A stretch of DNA of 64,000 bases from Pomphorhynchus laevis (GCA_012934845.2 WNNJ02001936.1:54766-118765), one strand, 5' to 3'; positions 51,811 to 62,039 are shown, counted from the stretch's first letter. Numbers and translations: made by a program. The notes: generated from the sequence alone by a model not told the origin.

Positions 51811-54800
51811 TTACTTTTCTGCCGATACAGAAAAATACACCTTTTCTCCTGAATAAAACTCCCTCGGTTTGGATTTCTTATCGAAATGTATTTTGTTATT
51901 TGCTTGATAACCTTCAAGTGTAGAACGTAGATTCGGTTTCAAACGATCAAATAAGGTAGTCAAACGATGACCGGTAAAGACAATTGATGGTGGTTTTCCT
52001 GTGGCACTGTGCGGTGTGTTTCTATACGACAATAAGAATTGCTGCAATCGCTTTGGACGATCGTGTATATTGTAAGGTCTGATCACTTTATTCTTTAGTA
52101 CTTGAATAAACCTCTCCGCTAAACCGTTTGATCTTGGGTGATACGGAGATACTCTTACATGCTTTACTCCATTAGACTGCAAAAAATTCGCGAATTCGGA
52201 AGACTGAAACGGGGGACCATTGTCTGATACCAGCTCTTCCGGAACCCCATTTCTGGCAAATATTTCTCTTAATACCTTTATTGTTGAGTGAGCACTTGTA
52301 CATTGCATCTTAATAACCTCTGGCCATTTTGATAGAGCACACTGAACCACAAAGTAATACTCCTGTTGGGATGGTCCGGCGAAATCTACGTGAATCCTAG
52401 TCCATATATCGCTGGGTACAGGCCAATTGTGAAGTGGATGGTTAGGTTCGTTATTCCGGAAACGCTGACAATCGTTACAATTTTGTACTGAGCGCTCGAT
52501 ATCAGCATCCAATCCAGGCCACCATACGTAATATCGTGATAAGGACTTCATAGCCACAATTCCCGGATGGCCTGCATGCAAAGCTCGCAAAACTGTCTCC
52601 CGTAGACTCGTCGGAATTAATACACGCGCTCCTAAAAGCAAAATTCCATTTTCAAATGATAACTCATTGCGTCTTGTGCTGTAATAATGAATGTTCGAGT
52701 CTGTAACTTTGTTTGGCCAACCGATCGACACATATTGCGTCACCTTTTTTAGAATCAAATCTTGTTTCGTAGCTTCGCGAATAGCTGTTGCGGATAATAA
52801 AGGTGTGTCCTCACATAACAAATTCACACAGATATCATTTGTTCCCGACGTTTCTGCACAGTCAAGGCCTTGACATGGAAATCTGGAGAGGACATCGGCA
52901 ATTATGTTATCTTTTCCTGGAATGCATTCGAGTTCGTAGTCGAATTGACTCAACAACAATGCCCATCTGACTAAACGCTGATTCGCGATCTTTGGCAAAT
53001 TACGTTGATTTCCGAATATGTATTTCAAAGGTTTGTGATCAGTGATGAGTACGAACTTTCTACCTAATAGAAAATATCGAAACTTATTGACACCGAATAT
53101 AAGTGCAAGTGCCTCCCGGTCGATTTGCGAGTAATTTATTTCCGCGCTGCTCAATTTTCTTGATGCGTATGCAATCGGCAGATAACGGTTGTTTTTAGTT
53201 TCTTGAAGCAGTACGGCTCCTAAGCCTCTCTCACAAGCATCACAATACAGCTTCAGGTTACTCTTCCCATCATATGGTATTAAAATTTTCGGTTTTAGCA
53301 TACTTTGCTTGACCAATTCAAATTGGCTTTGATGCCGATCTGTCCAGTTCCAATTCGCTCGTACACCCGTTAACGAATACAAGTCAGCACACTGCGACCG
53401 CAAATGAGGAATAAAACGTTCAAGGAACCCTATGGTTCCCAAGAACGTTCGCAGTTCTTTAGGATTTGACGGTGGACAAATATTTTGAATAGTATCAACT
53501 TTCTCTGGATCAACTTTTACCATTCCTTTATCTAACACGTGTCCCAGAAATTTGACTTGTTCTTGAAGAAATAAACACTTTTCACGTTTAACTCGTATTC
53601 CCGCATTCAATAATCTTGTCATTACACTTCGAAGTCTGTCTATATGTTCTGAACGTGTTTCACCTGCAACTACAACATCATCCAGATAAACTGCGACGCC
53701 CGGAATCGTACCGAGTAATTGATTCATATAACGCTGGAACAAAATTGGTGCAATGGATAACCCAAATGGTAATCGACGATATTGATAATATCCGAAGGGT
53801 GTCGATATGGTCAAATACTTTCGAGAGTCTTGATGAACTTTCATTTGTGAATACGCATCCTTTAAATCCAATACTGAATACAAGGTGCCTCCTGCGATTT
53901 TGCTCAGTATCTCCTCAAATGTCGGTAATTCGAAACAATCACAATTCAGATACGGATTAATTGTCGCCTTGAAGTCAGCGCAAAGTCTTATTGAGTTATC
54001 CTTCTTGAGCACAGAAACAATTGGACTCGCCCATTCAATATAATTACAGTTTGAATCAACTTGCTCTAATGTTCCATTCGATAAAAGGCGCTTTAACTCT
54101 TCTTCGATTTTTGGCTTTAATGGCAGTGGTACGCGACGAGCCGGAATGCATCGTGCAATAGCCGATGGATCAACTTGTAACTTTATCTCCAAATCCTTAA
54201 TGTTCCCAAGATCTTCATTGAATAACTCCTTAAATCTGAGTAACATGTGGTTTAAATCGGATGCACCTTGTTGATTTAAATTTAACTGATTGATAGCTCG
54301 TGGGCGGGATCTTACTTGACGTGGCAAGGACATGTTAAATGCTTCTATCCACGGTTGTCCAAACAAGCTCTTTTCTGTTTCGTATACGACCTCGACATTC
54401 AACAATTTGGCTACATTATCTAGTTCTACAGTCACTTGACATTGACCTATGCTCTTTATCAACCCTCCACCAAAACTTCTCAGCCATCTTCCCGCTCTTA
54501 GCTCAGGCGAACCACAACTTGACCATGTTTTTTGAGATATTACAGACAACATTGCTCCCGTATCAAACTCCATTTCCACTTGAACTCCGTTTATTCTCAC
54601 TTCCAATGTCGGTCCCAGGATATGGTCCCTTCGACAAACGTTTTGAATTTCGAGAAAAGCCAACTCTACAGCCTTATTATCACCATTCTCGTCTGATATC
54701 AACTGATGAATATTTTGTAGTGCTACCTTGCAGCATCGACGAATATGACCTATCTTACCACAACGGTGACATTTTACGTTCTTAGCCCAACACTGTTGCT

Positions 54801-55632
54801 CATTTACGTGATTTGAACCATTACATCGTGTACAACGAGGCATGGAATTTTTATTCCATTGTGATCGACGTCCAGCACTTAATTTATTAACATGCGAAAT
54901 TTCAACATCCTTTTTCGAGTCATTTGCATAATTCGAGCTGGTTTCCGTCGCTAACAAGTGCTTAGTAGCTTGTGTCATTTCCCAATTAGAAGCAATCCTA
55001 ATTACATCGTCTAACGTAGGATTGTCTAATCGTAATAGACTCATACGTATTTCCTCGATTGGAGTATATGCAATTACCAGATCTCTCAATCTGTCGTCGA
55101 TTGCTTGCTGTTCGGTTTGAATGGATTGATCGAAAAACGAACACTTACTAGCCAGGCCCCTTGCTTCCGCTATCCAATCTTTATGTGACTGATTGGCTTT
55201 TTGTCGACATTGCGTAAATTCGAATCTGGCTGCAACTATATGCATCGGCTTTTTAAAATGACGATCGAGTTCCTTAATAATCATCTCGAAAGTAATGTCC
55301 TCTTTTTCGAAAGACGGAATCAATTGTCCAACCAAGCGAAAAATTTCTTGACCACAACTGGACAGTAAGAATTGTTTTTGTCGCATCTGTGAATCAACTC
55401 TGTGCATGCCCAAAAAATTCTTCAGTTGAATCCCGTAATCAATCCACTTATCGTGATCTGCATTGAAATGCTGAAACGCCGGTATATTGCAATCCTTATT
55501 GGGATTTTCACGATTTTGCAGACTTTCCATCAACTTCGTCAATGTACGTTGTTGTTCCCATACAATTTTCATAATGTCGTTCGACGAAAATTTTGAACCA
55601 CCCTCGTCGCCAATTGTTGTGTTTTCAGACAT
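51811..55632 (-). CDS. Gypsy gag-pol polyprotein frame
   Basis: A 1273-codon frame. Parts in order: capsid-like gag; a CCHC knuckle (CHRCGKIGHIRRCC, ~residue 290); aspartic protease (EFDTGAMLSV, ~354); RT with YLDDVVV at ~652; RNase H (LYCDACERG, ~794); and integrase with an HHCC-type start at ~1015 and catalytic region HVDFAGP (~1081), SDNGPPF (~1134) and NGLAERF (~1168). The ATG at 55632 lies inside the 5' LTR, and the primer site is read through as coding (ThrIleGlyAspGluGly). Treated as a recent fossil. Confidence 0.92.
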   Translation of the reverse strand: MSENTTIGDEGGSKFSSNDIMKIVWEQQRTLTKLMESLQNRENPNKDCNIPAFQHFNADHDKWIDYGIQLKNFLGMHRVDSQMRQKQFLLSSCGQEIFRLVGQLIPSFEKEDITFEMIIKELDRHFKKPMHIVAARFEFTQCRQKANQSHKDWIAEARGLASKCSFFDQSIQTEQQAIDDRLRDLVIAYTPIEEIRMSLLRLDNPTLDDVIRIASNWEMTQATKHLLATETSSNYANDSKKDVEISHVNKLSAGRRSQWNKNSMPRCTRCNGSNHVNEQQCWAKNVKCHRCGKIGHIRRCCKVALQNIHQLISDENGDNKAVELAFLEIQNVCRRDHILGPTLEVRINGVQVEMEFDTGAMLSVISQKTWSSCGSPELRAGRWLRSFGGGLIKSIGQCQVTVELDNVAKLLNVEVVYETEKSLFGQPWIEAFNMSLPRQVRSRPRAINQLNLNQQGASDLNHMLLRFKELFNEDLGNIKDLEIKLQVDPSAIARCIPARRVPLPLKPKIEEELKRLLSNGTLEQVDSNCNYIEWASPIVSVLKKDNSIRLCADFKATINPYLNCDCFELPTFEEILSKIAGGTLYSVLDLKDAYSQMKVHQDSRKYLTISTPFGYYQYRRLPFGLSIAPILFQRYMNQLLGTIPGVAVYLDDVVVAGETRSEHIDRLRSVMTRLLNAGIRVKREKCLFLQEQVKFLGHVLDKGMVKVDPEKVDTIQNICPPSNPKELRTFLGTIGFLERFIPHLRSQCADLYSLTGVRANWNWTDRHQSQFELVKQSMLKPKILIPYDGKSNLKLYCDACERGLGAVLLQETKNNRYLPIAYASRKLSSAEINYSQIDREALALIFGVNKFRYFLLGRKFVLITDHKPLKYIFGNQRNLPKIANQRLVRWALLLSQFDYELECIPGKDNIIADVLSRFPCQGLDCAETSGTNDICVNLLCEDTPLLSATAIREATKQDLILKKVTQYVSIGWPNKVTDSNIHYYSTRRNELSFENGILLLGARVLIPTSLRETVLRALHAGHPGIVAMKSLSRYYVWWPGLDADIERSVQNCNDCQRFRNNEPNHPLHNWPVPSDIWTRIHVDFAGPSQQEYYFVVQCALSKWPEVIKMQCTSAHSTIKVLREIFARNGVPEELVSDNGPPFQSSEFANFLQSNGVKHVRVSPYHPRSNGLAERFIQVLKNKVIRPYNIHDRPKRLQQFLLSYRNTPHSATGKPPSIVFTGHRLTTLFDRLKPNLRSTLEGYQANNKIHFDKKSKPREFYSGEKVYFSVSAEK
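55602..55612 (-). promoter_or_regulatory. Primer binding site for tRNA-Ser(GCU)
   Basis: TGGCGACGAGG begins two bases inside the 5' LTR end on the element strand. It is complementary to the 3' end CCTCGTCGCCA that I recall for animal tRNA-Ser(GCU). It lies within the gag-pol frame. Confidence 0.75.
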
Positions 55633-55806
55633 TGCAAAGCAAACGCTAACGTTTTTTAATTTTTAGTACAAACAAAACACCAGCGTTCAGAAACAGTCGC
55701 TATCCGACATATATAGTCAAAATACAAAGGCATACCGCCAAGCACATTGCTGCCAGTGATAATCGTCATTGCCATACATTTGCAGTGTGTTCGTTCATAC
55801 ACAACA
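55615..55806 (-). repeat. Gypsy 5' LTR (192 bp)
   Basis: Identical by eye to 51250-51441. The last 18 bases on the element strand encode the first six residues of the polyprotein. Confidence 0.93.
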
Positions 55807-55811
55807 CACCC
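55807..55811. repeat. Target-site duplication, right (CACCC)
   Basis: Matches 51245-51249. Confidence 0.9.
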
Positions 55812-56285
55812 TTATACGTGTTTGCTTGCTACGGAAGAATAATGTGAAATTTTTCTGGACTAAAATCGTCAAATTTTACATATACATTTTGATGTAAATA
55901 ATCACGGTAGTCGATACTCGTTATTAGGATTTAATCCGCCAAGATCAGTTTGCAGTTGGCCAACCCAATAACTTTCACGTTTCTTTCTATTAGTTTCATT
56001 ACCAACTGTTTCGATTATAACACTAGTAAAGGTATGGTCAGCATTTTCTAATATACGGTTTTTACAGGTGAAATTTCCCTTTTCTCGATATACGATTTCT
56101 GTGCGAGTACTTATAAACTTCGTTGTAGTCATCATATCTGAACAGCATGCACATCGTTTATCGCCGCATGGCGCGGATGTATGTAGGCTTACGTACCGAA
56201 TCGAATTTTCTACTTTTAGTTCTGCTCTTGGATGGGTAGAGTCTATTATGCTAAAAAAACAGTGAATCATCCAATTTTCTATTAA
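55812..56285 (-). pseudogene. PLE linker and endonuclease end, interrupted by gypsy
   Basis: Frame 55902-56270 on the minus strand: VENSIRYVSLHTSAPCGDKR, CACCSDMMTTTKFISTRTEI, VYREKGNFTCKNRI, then directly HTFTSVIIETVGNETNRKKR and ESYWVGQLQTDLGGLNPNNE. The CGDKRCACC linker and the RESYWVGQL...LGGLNP ending are typical. The GIY-YIG core that should lie between NRI and HTF is deleted. The remaining tail and terminal motif lie beyond the gypsy element. Confidence 0.7.
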
Positions 56286-57490
56286 AGGTACATCGCTGAT
56301 GTGTTTATGGAATCAAACGGTAACCTTGATGAACTATATATTTACATCAGTACTTTGGAGGAAGTGTCTGGTCTTAAATTAACACTGAATATGAAAGAAA
56401 ATGGTAAAAAATGCTACTTTCTTGATGTGGCGATAAATTGTGAAAACACTGATGATGTGAGATTGGAACTATACAACAAACCAACATCACATTCAATATA
56501 CATGCACGCCCATTCAAATGTTCCATCGAAAACTAAACGGAATATGACACATAATGAATCAAAGCGAATATTTAAAATATGTAATAATGTAACAGATCGT
56601 GAAAAACACTTTTGACAACTAACCACCAATCTAATTAATCGAGGATACCACCAAAAACAGATTTACAAAATAATTGAAAGAGTACGAGTGATTAACAGAA
56701 ATACGTTGTTTAGTAAAAAAGAAAAACATGTCAAAGAATTAAATGTAATATCTGTGGAGTATCATCCTGCTTTGATTAAACTCCCAAGTGATTTTAAGTA
56801 TGCTTTCTCGAGAGTGTCTTCAGAGTTGAGGAAGGATATAAGAGATTATGCTTTATATTTCAAAAATACTGATTCCTTAAAGAACATGTTAGTTTCAAGA
56901 AAACTCCAACCATCGATTTTTTGCGATGATCTTAAACACAGTCTTTCAAAGTCGTGTGGGAAGAGCCGATGTATGTGTTGTGCGGAAATGAAAAAGCTAC
57001 ATTTATAGAATGCACCAAGACAGGACTAAAATATCAATTCAAAGGAAATTTTGACTGTAATAGTAATGGAGTGGTATATGTTGCCAAGTGTATTTTATGT
57101 GAAAAACAATACATTGGAGAGTCAGGGAGATGTATGAGATTAAGATTAAACAATCGCAGAAGTGATAGAATGTATGGAAGAATAGAAAATGATGCGATTT
57201 TACAACATAATAAGGAGATCCATGATAATAAAAATCCGGGATATAATTACAGGATTATTCAATCAGACCTTGATAATGACAAAGATAGAAAAATCAGTGA
57301 AATGTGGTGTATTATGCAAGTCATGTCTGGCAATCCTCACGGATTAAGCATACACCACATATTTAACAAAAAACCAGCATGACATTCTTTCTAATCGGTT
57401 TAAAATGACGTGTTAATAAAAGTGCATTCAAAAAATTAAAAAATGTGTACAGGCAAATAATTTTGAAGAAGGCTAACAAGCTGAAACGTT
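56286..57490 (+). pseudogene. Penelope-like element, RT motif C to endonuclease
   Basis: Plus strand: RYIADVFMESNGN at 56286, where other PLEs have YIDD, so a catalytic Asp is replaced by Ala; thumb CYFLDVAINCENTDDVR, PTSHSIYMHAHSNVPSKTKR; linker SVEYHPALIKLPSDF and KSCGKSRCMCCAEMKK; endonuclease GVVYVAKCILCEKQYIGESG, RLRLNNRRSDRMYGR, HNKEIHDNKNPGY and ending SGNPHGLSIHHIFNKKPA. Frames 56301-56615, 56688-57008 and 56954-57382 are separated by a stop and a frame change. The tail hairpin motif is at 57463-57487. The 5' border at ~56285 meets another PLE head to head. Confidence 0.8.
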
Positions 57491-57544
57491 AAAAAAACAT
57501 TATTTTGTTAAATACTCGTACCTTCCTCTGTTTCAAAATTAACA

Positions 57545-57605
57545 ATATATATGTATATATATTTTAAAAATATATTATATATTATATATATTTATATATA
57601 TACTT
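57545..57605. repeat. AT microsatellite
   Basis: TATATATGTATATATAT-type run between the PLE end and the satellite. Confidence 0.85.
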
Positions 57606-57639
57606 TTCGACTAGAGGTGACGTGGAAGAACGGTAGCAA

Positions 57640-57719
57640 GTACCGTTTCGTCATCACAATGACTCATCAGTGGCAGATTTCTCCTCTACTGGATGCAGAG
57701 GAGGACTGGCAGACGGCAC
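57640..57719 (-). ncRNA. Satellite hammerhead candidate, monomer 1
   Basis: GTGCCGT-C, helix I TGCCAG with CTGCCA (one mismatch), CTGATGA, perfect helix II GTCAT-TGTG-ATGAC, GAAA, ACGGTAC. Confidence 0.6.
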
Positions 57720-58257
57720 ACGAGTCATGTGTATGAAGTACCAGTAAGATTTATGGTAACTTCACATTGAGTTCTAAATCAGCACTACTGATTCACCAAA
57801 TAGGATCATTAGCAAAAGCACTGGCAAATGCCAGCGCAGGTCTATTGAATATCGGCTAACTTAAATCATGAATCTCAAAAGAGAGTGAGACCAATCCGCG
57901 TGAAATACGTTGTTATCATTGAAATCAGACGCGGAAGAAGGTAGCAAGTACCGTTCCATCATCACAATGACTCATCAGTGCCATATCCCTCTCACTACTG
58001 GATGCAGATGAGGACTGGCAAACGGCACACTAGTCATGTGTGTGAAGTACCAGTAAGATTTCTGCTAACTTCACATTGAGTGCTAAATCAGCACTTCTGC
58101 TTCACCAAATAGGATCATTAGCAAAAGCACTGGGAAATGCCAGCGCAGGTCTCTTGAATATCGGCTAACTTAAATCATGAATCTCAAGAGATAGTGAGAC
58201 CAATTCGCGTGAAATACGTTGTTATCATTGAAATCAGACGCGGAAGAACGGTAGCAA

Positions 58258-58338
58258 GTACCGTTTCGTCATCACAATGGCTCATCAGTGCCAGATCTCT
58301 TCCACTACTGGATACAGAGTAGGACTGGCAGACGGCAC
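58258..58338 (-). ncRNA. Satellite hammerhead candidate, monomer 3
   Basis: Read 5' to 3' on the minus strand: GTGCCGT (helix III), cleavage triplet GTC ending at 58331, TGCCAG, a ~30-nt loop with inner stem CTACT/AGTAG, CTGGCA (helix I, perfect), CTGATGA, helix II GCCAT-TGTG-ATGAC (one C-A mismatch), GAAA, and ACGGTAC pairing with GTGCCGT (seven pairs, one G-U). All invariant core bases of the hammerhead are present. Helix III is the open helix (type III layout). Confidence 0.72.
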
Positions 58339-58877
58339 ACGAGTCATGTGTATGAAGTACCAGTAAGATTTATGGTAACTTCACATTGAGTTCTAAATCA
58401 GCACTACTGATTCACCAAATAGGATCATTAGCAAAAGCACTGGCAAATGCCAGCGCAGGTCTATTGAATATCGGCTAACTTAAATCATGAATCTCAAAAG
58501 AGAGTGAGACCAATCCGCGTGAAATACGTTGTTATCGTTGAAATCAGACGCGGAAGCACGGTAGCAAGTACCGTTCCATCATCACAATGACTCATCAGTG
58601 CCATATCCCTCACACTACTGGATGCAGAAGAGGTCTGGCAGACGGCACACGAGTCATGTGTATGAAGTACCAGAAAGATTTCTGGGAACTTCACATTGAG
58701 TCCTAAATCAGCACTACTGCTTCACCAAATAGGATCATTAGCAAAAGCACTGGCAATTTTCAGCCCAGGTCTCTTAAATATCGGCTAACTTAAATCATGA
58801 ATCTCAAGAGATAGTGAGACCAATTCGCGTGAAATACGTTGTTATCATTGAAATCAGACGCGGAAGAACGGTAGCAA

Positions 58878-58958
58878 GTACCGTTTCGTCATCACAATGG
58901 CTCATCAGTGCCAGATCTCTTCCACTACTGGATACAGAGTAGGACTGGCAGACGGCAC
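58878..58958 (-). ncRNA. Satellite hammerhead candidate, monomer 5
   Basis: Identical in core and helices to monomer 3. Confidence 0.7.
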
Positions 58959-59187
58959 ACGAATCATGTGTATGAAGTACCAGTATGATATCTGTTAACT
59001 TCACATTGAGTGCTTAATCAGCACTTCTGCTTCACCAAATAGGATCATTAGCAAAAGCACTGGAAAATGCCAGCGCAGGTCTCTTGAATATCGGCTAACT
59101 TAAATCATGAATCTCAAGAGATAGTGAGACCAATTCGCGTGAAATACGTTGTTATTATTGAAATCAGACGCGGAAGAACGGTAGCAA

Positions 59188-59268
59188 GTACCGTTTCGTC
59201 ATCACAATGGCTCATCAGTGCCAGATCTCTTCCACTACTGGATACAGAGTAGGACTGGCAGACGGCAC
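59188..59268 (-). ncRNA. Satellite hammerhead candidate, monomer 6
   Basis: Identical in core and helices to monomer 3. Confidence 0.7.
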
Positions 59269-59498
59269 ACGAGTCATGTGTATGAAGTACCAGTAAGATT
59301 TATGGTAACTTCACATTGAGTTCTAAATCAGCACTACTGATTCACCAAAATAGGATCATTAGCAAAAGCACTGGCAAATGCCAGCGCAGGTCTCTTGAAT
59401 ATCGGCTAACTTAAGTCATGAATCTCAAGAGATAGTGAGACCAATTCGCGTGAAATACGTTGTTATCATTGAAATCAGACGCGGAAGAACGGTAGCAA

Positions 59499-59579
59499 GT
59501 ACCGTTTCGTCATCACAATGGCTCATCAGTGCCAGATCTCTTCCACTACTGGATACAGAGTAGGACTGGCAGACGGCAC
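59499..59579 (-). ncRNA. Satellite hammerhead candidate, monomer 7
   Basis: Identical in core and helices to monomer 3. Confidence 0.7.
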
Positions 59580-60118
59580 ACGAGTTATGTGTATGAAGTA
59601 CCAGTAAGATTTATGGTAACTTCACATTGAGTTCTAAATCAGCACTACTGATTCACCAAATAGGATCATTAGCAAAAGCACTGGCAAATGCCAGCGCAGG
59701 TCTATTGAATATCGGCTAACTTAAATCATGAATCTCAAAAGAGAGTGAGACCAATCCGCGTGAAATACGTTGTTATCATTGAAATCAGACGCGGAAGCAC
59801 GGTAGCAAGTACCGTTCCATCATCACAATGACTCATCAGTGCCATATCCCTCACACTACTGTATGCAGAGGAGGTCTGGCAGAAGGCACACGAGTCATGT
59901 GTATGAAGTACCAGAAAGATTTCTGGTAACTTCACATTGAGTCCTAAATCACCACTACTGCTTCACCAAATAGGATCATTAGCAAAAGCACTGGCAATTT
60001 TCAGCCCAGGTCTCTTAAATATCGGCTAACTTAAATCATGAATCTCAAGAGATAGTGAGACCAATTCGCGTGAAATACGTTGTTATCATTGAAATCAGAC
60101 GCGGAAGAACGGTAGCAA

Positions 60119-60199
60119 GTACCGTTTCGTCATCACAATGGCTCATCAGTGCCAGATCCCTCCCACTACTGGATACAGAGGATGACTGACAGACGGCAC
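60119..60199 (-). ncRNA. Satellite hammerhead candidate, monomer 9
   Basis: Core intact. Helix I has TGTCAG with CTGGCA, in which one G-C pair becomes a U-G wobble. Helix II as in monomer 3. Confidence 0.68.
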
Positions 60200-60940
60200 A
60201 CGAATCATGTGTATGAAGTACCAGTATGATTTCTGTTAACTTCACATTGAGTGCTTAATCAGCACTACTGCTTCACCAAATAGGATCATTAGCAAAAGCA
60301 CTGGCAATTTTCAGCCCAGATCTCTTAAATATCGGCTAACTTAAATCATGAATCTCAAAAGAGAGTGAGACCAATCCGCGTGAAATACGTTGTTAGCATT
60401 AAAGCCAGACGCGGAAGAAGGTTGCAAGTACCGTTTTGTCATTACAATGATTCATAAGTGTTAGATCCTTCTCAATACTGTATGCAGAGGAGGACAGGCA
60501 GACGGCACATGAGTCATGTGTATGAAGTACCGGTAAGATTTCTGGTAACTTCACCTTGAGTGCTAAATCAGCACTACTGCTTTACCAAATAGGATCGTTA
60601 GCAAAAGCACTGGCATATGTCAGCGCAGGTCTCTTGAATATCGGCTAACTTAAATCATGAATCTCAAAATAGAGTGAGACTAATCCGCGTAAAATACGTT
60701 GTTACCATTGAATCCAGACGCGGAAGGACGGTAGCAAGTACCGTTTCGTAATCACAATGACTCATCAGTGTCAGATATCGCCCACTACTGGATGCAGAGG
60801 AGGACTGGCAAACGGCACACGAATCATGTATATAACGTACAGGTAATTTTCTTTATCATCAGTATTACAGACACAAATATAGATAACTGACTCGACACAA
60901 CCACATATCTAGATATTCTCACAGCCTCTTTTAAAAGAAT

Positions 60941-62015
60941 TCATAGGGCGTAATATAAAATAATTGCTAATATTTCCTTGTTGGTTTTTATTAATTTGCC
61001 AAATACATGGTTGGGTAATAGTTCTGTGATTTTCATGCCTTTAATAGATAGCATTTGAGCTAAAAAGGAGTTGTTGTCTTCTTCATCCAGACGTTCAAAC
61101 CCTATTATGTGTAGTAACATGTCAGATGTGTTATATGTTTCTATGGAGTGACTATAAATAGTATATTTTTCACTATTCAACTCGTACTTGTCGTTATTAA
61201 CATGAAAGATATTATGCTTTAGATTTTTTACTTCTAACATTTCGTTCGTTGTTCAGATAATCTTGCTGATAATTTCTCATTGAATATTTTTTCTTAAGTG
61301 ACTCAACGATTTTTGAAATGGTAGAGAATAATATTGGCAATCTCTCAGAGCTTAGAGAGATTGATTTGGCAGTTGCTGTAATAACGTCTGTCATGGATCC
61401 TATTTCTATCTTTTGGGATTCTATGCATTTTTCTAAAACTGTTTTTTCTTTTCTAATTCTGATTCCACATAAATACATATTTGAACACCAATGTGGTTCT
61501 AATCATTTTTATAATTTTTTTCTATGAACGTATTCTCTAATAATATTAAGCACACGTCTAAAATACGAAAAATAGAACACCCAGTTATATCGTGTGTTCC
61601 AGTGTCTGTCTGCAAATAATATTCAATTTTTGCCAAATCATTAAATGTTAATTCATTTATTACACTTAGCACTTTACTGCTCTTAGGTAGTGTCATTTTT
61701 GGAAGATCTATGTTACAGCTAGTTATTAAGGAGTGAGTGACGGATTTAGGGTTTGATGGCAATTGAATTTCTTCATTAGATAATGTTTTTACTCAATGAT
61801 TCATACTTTTTCGGATGCCAATTACTAGCATTGCTTACTGTAGATGTAGGGTCCATTTTTTCTTGATCCTCAAAATAACCACTTTCAGTCATCTTTATCA
61901 TGTGGTCATCAATATCATAAGTAACCTCTTTTGATGTTGCTTTCTTGCCTTTCTTTTCATTCATGTTATTGTTGAAAGAATTTTGACTCATTTTTAAGAT
62001 ATTCGAATTTACCAC
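60941..62015 (-). pseudogene. Unidentified broken coding region
   Basis: Four neighbouring minus-strand frames together fill about 1.07 kb. They include a Lys/Asp-rich N-terminal part (NEKKGKKATSKEVTYDIDD), a middle part (SSKVLSVINELTFNDLAKIE, LPILFSTISKIVESLKKKYS) and an end with LLHIIGFERLDEEDNNSFLA. No family is recognised. A charged, partly disordered N-terminus and a helical middle could suit a viral phosphoprotein or another accessory protein; that is a guess. It is broken, with about three breaks. It lies between the satellite and a PLE end. Confidence 0.4.
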
Positions 62016-62039
62016 AAAAGATGTTGCACTTTATCTGGG

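Larger units (their letters stand above)
51250..55806 (-). mobile_element. Ty3/gypsy LTR retrotransposon, mag-like, young
   Basis: A 4.56-kb element with 192-bp LTRs, CACCC target duplications, a tRNA-Ser-type primer site and one long gag-pol frame. LTR identity means insertion very recently on an evolutionary scale. Small size, a single gag-pol frame and a Ser-tRNA primer are features of the mag group; the group assignment is by recollection. It looks nearly whole, with about one break. It is inserted into the tail of a PLE: the PLE coding end is at 55.9-56.3 kb and its terminal motif at 51.19-51.21 kb. Confidence 0.92.
57615..60850 (-). repeat. ~310-bp satellite array, about 10.4 monomers
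   Basis: The landmark ATCACAATG recurs at 57653, 57961, 58271, 58581, 58891, 59201, 59512, 59821, 60131, 60441 (ATTACAATG) and 60751, a period of 310 bp. Variants repeat every fourth monomer: the frames at 58494/59735 and 58804/60045 are 1241 bp apart, giving a ~1.24-kb higher-order repeat. All small frames here are monomer-derived. The minus strand of most monomers folds as a hammerhead ribozyme (listed separately). The monomer shares its core with the TIR units at 47.3-48.25 kb. Confidence 0.92.

Noticed and set aside
51616-55610. Plus-strand frames of 60-148 codons opposite the gypsy gag-pol
   Set aside because: Antisense shadows of the long polyprotein frame.
58494-60245. Four 66-codon frames in the satellite as paralogous genes
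   Set aside because: They recur with the 310-bp monomer and differ only as the monomers do; no domain.
57615-60850. CRISPR-like array
   Set aside because: Units are contiguous 310-bp monomers without unique spacers, in a eukaryotic repeat context.
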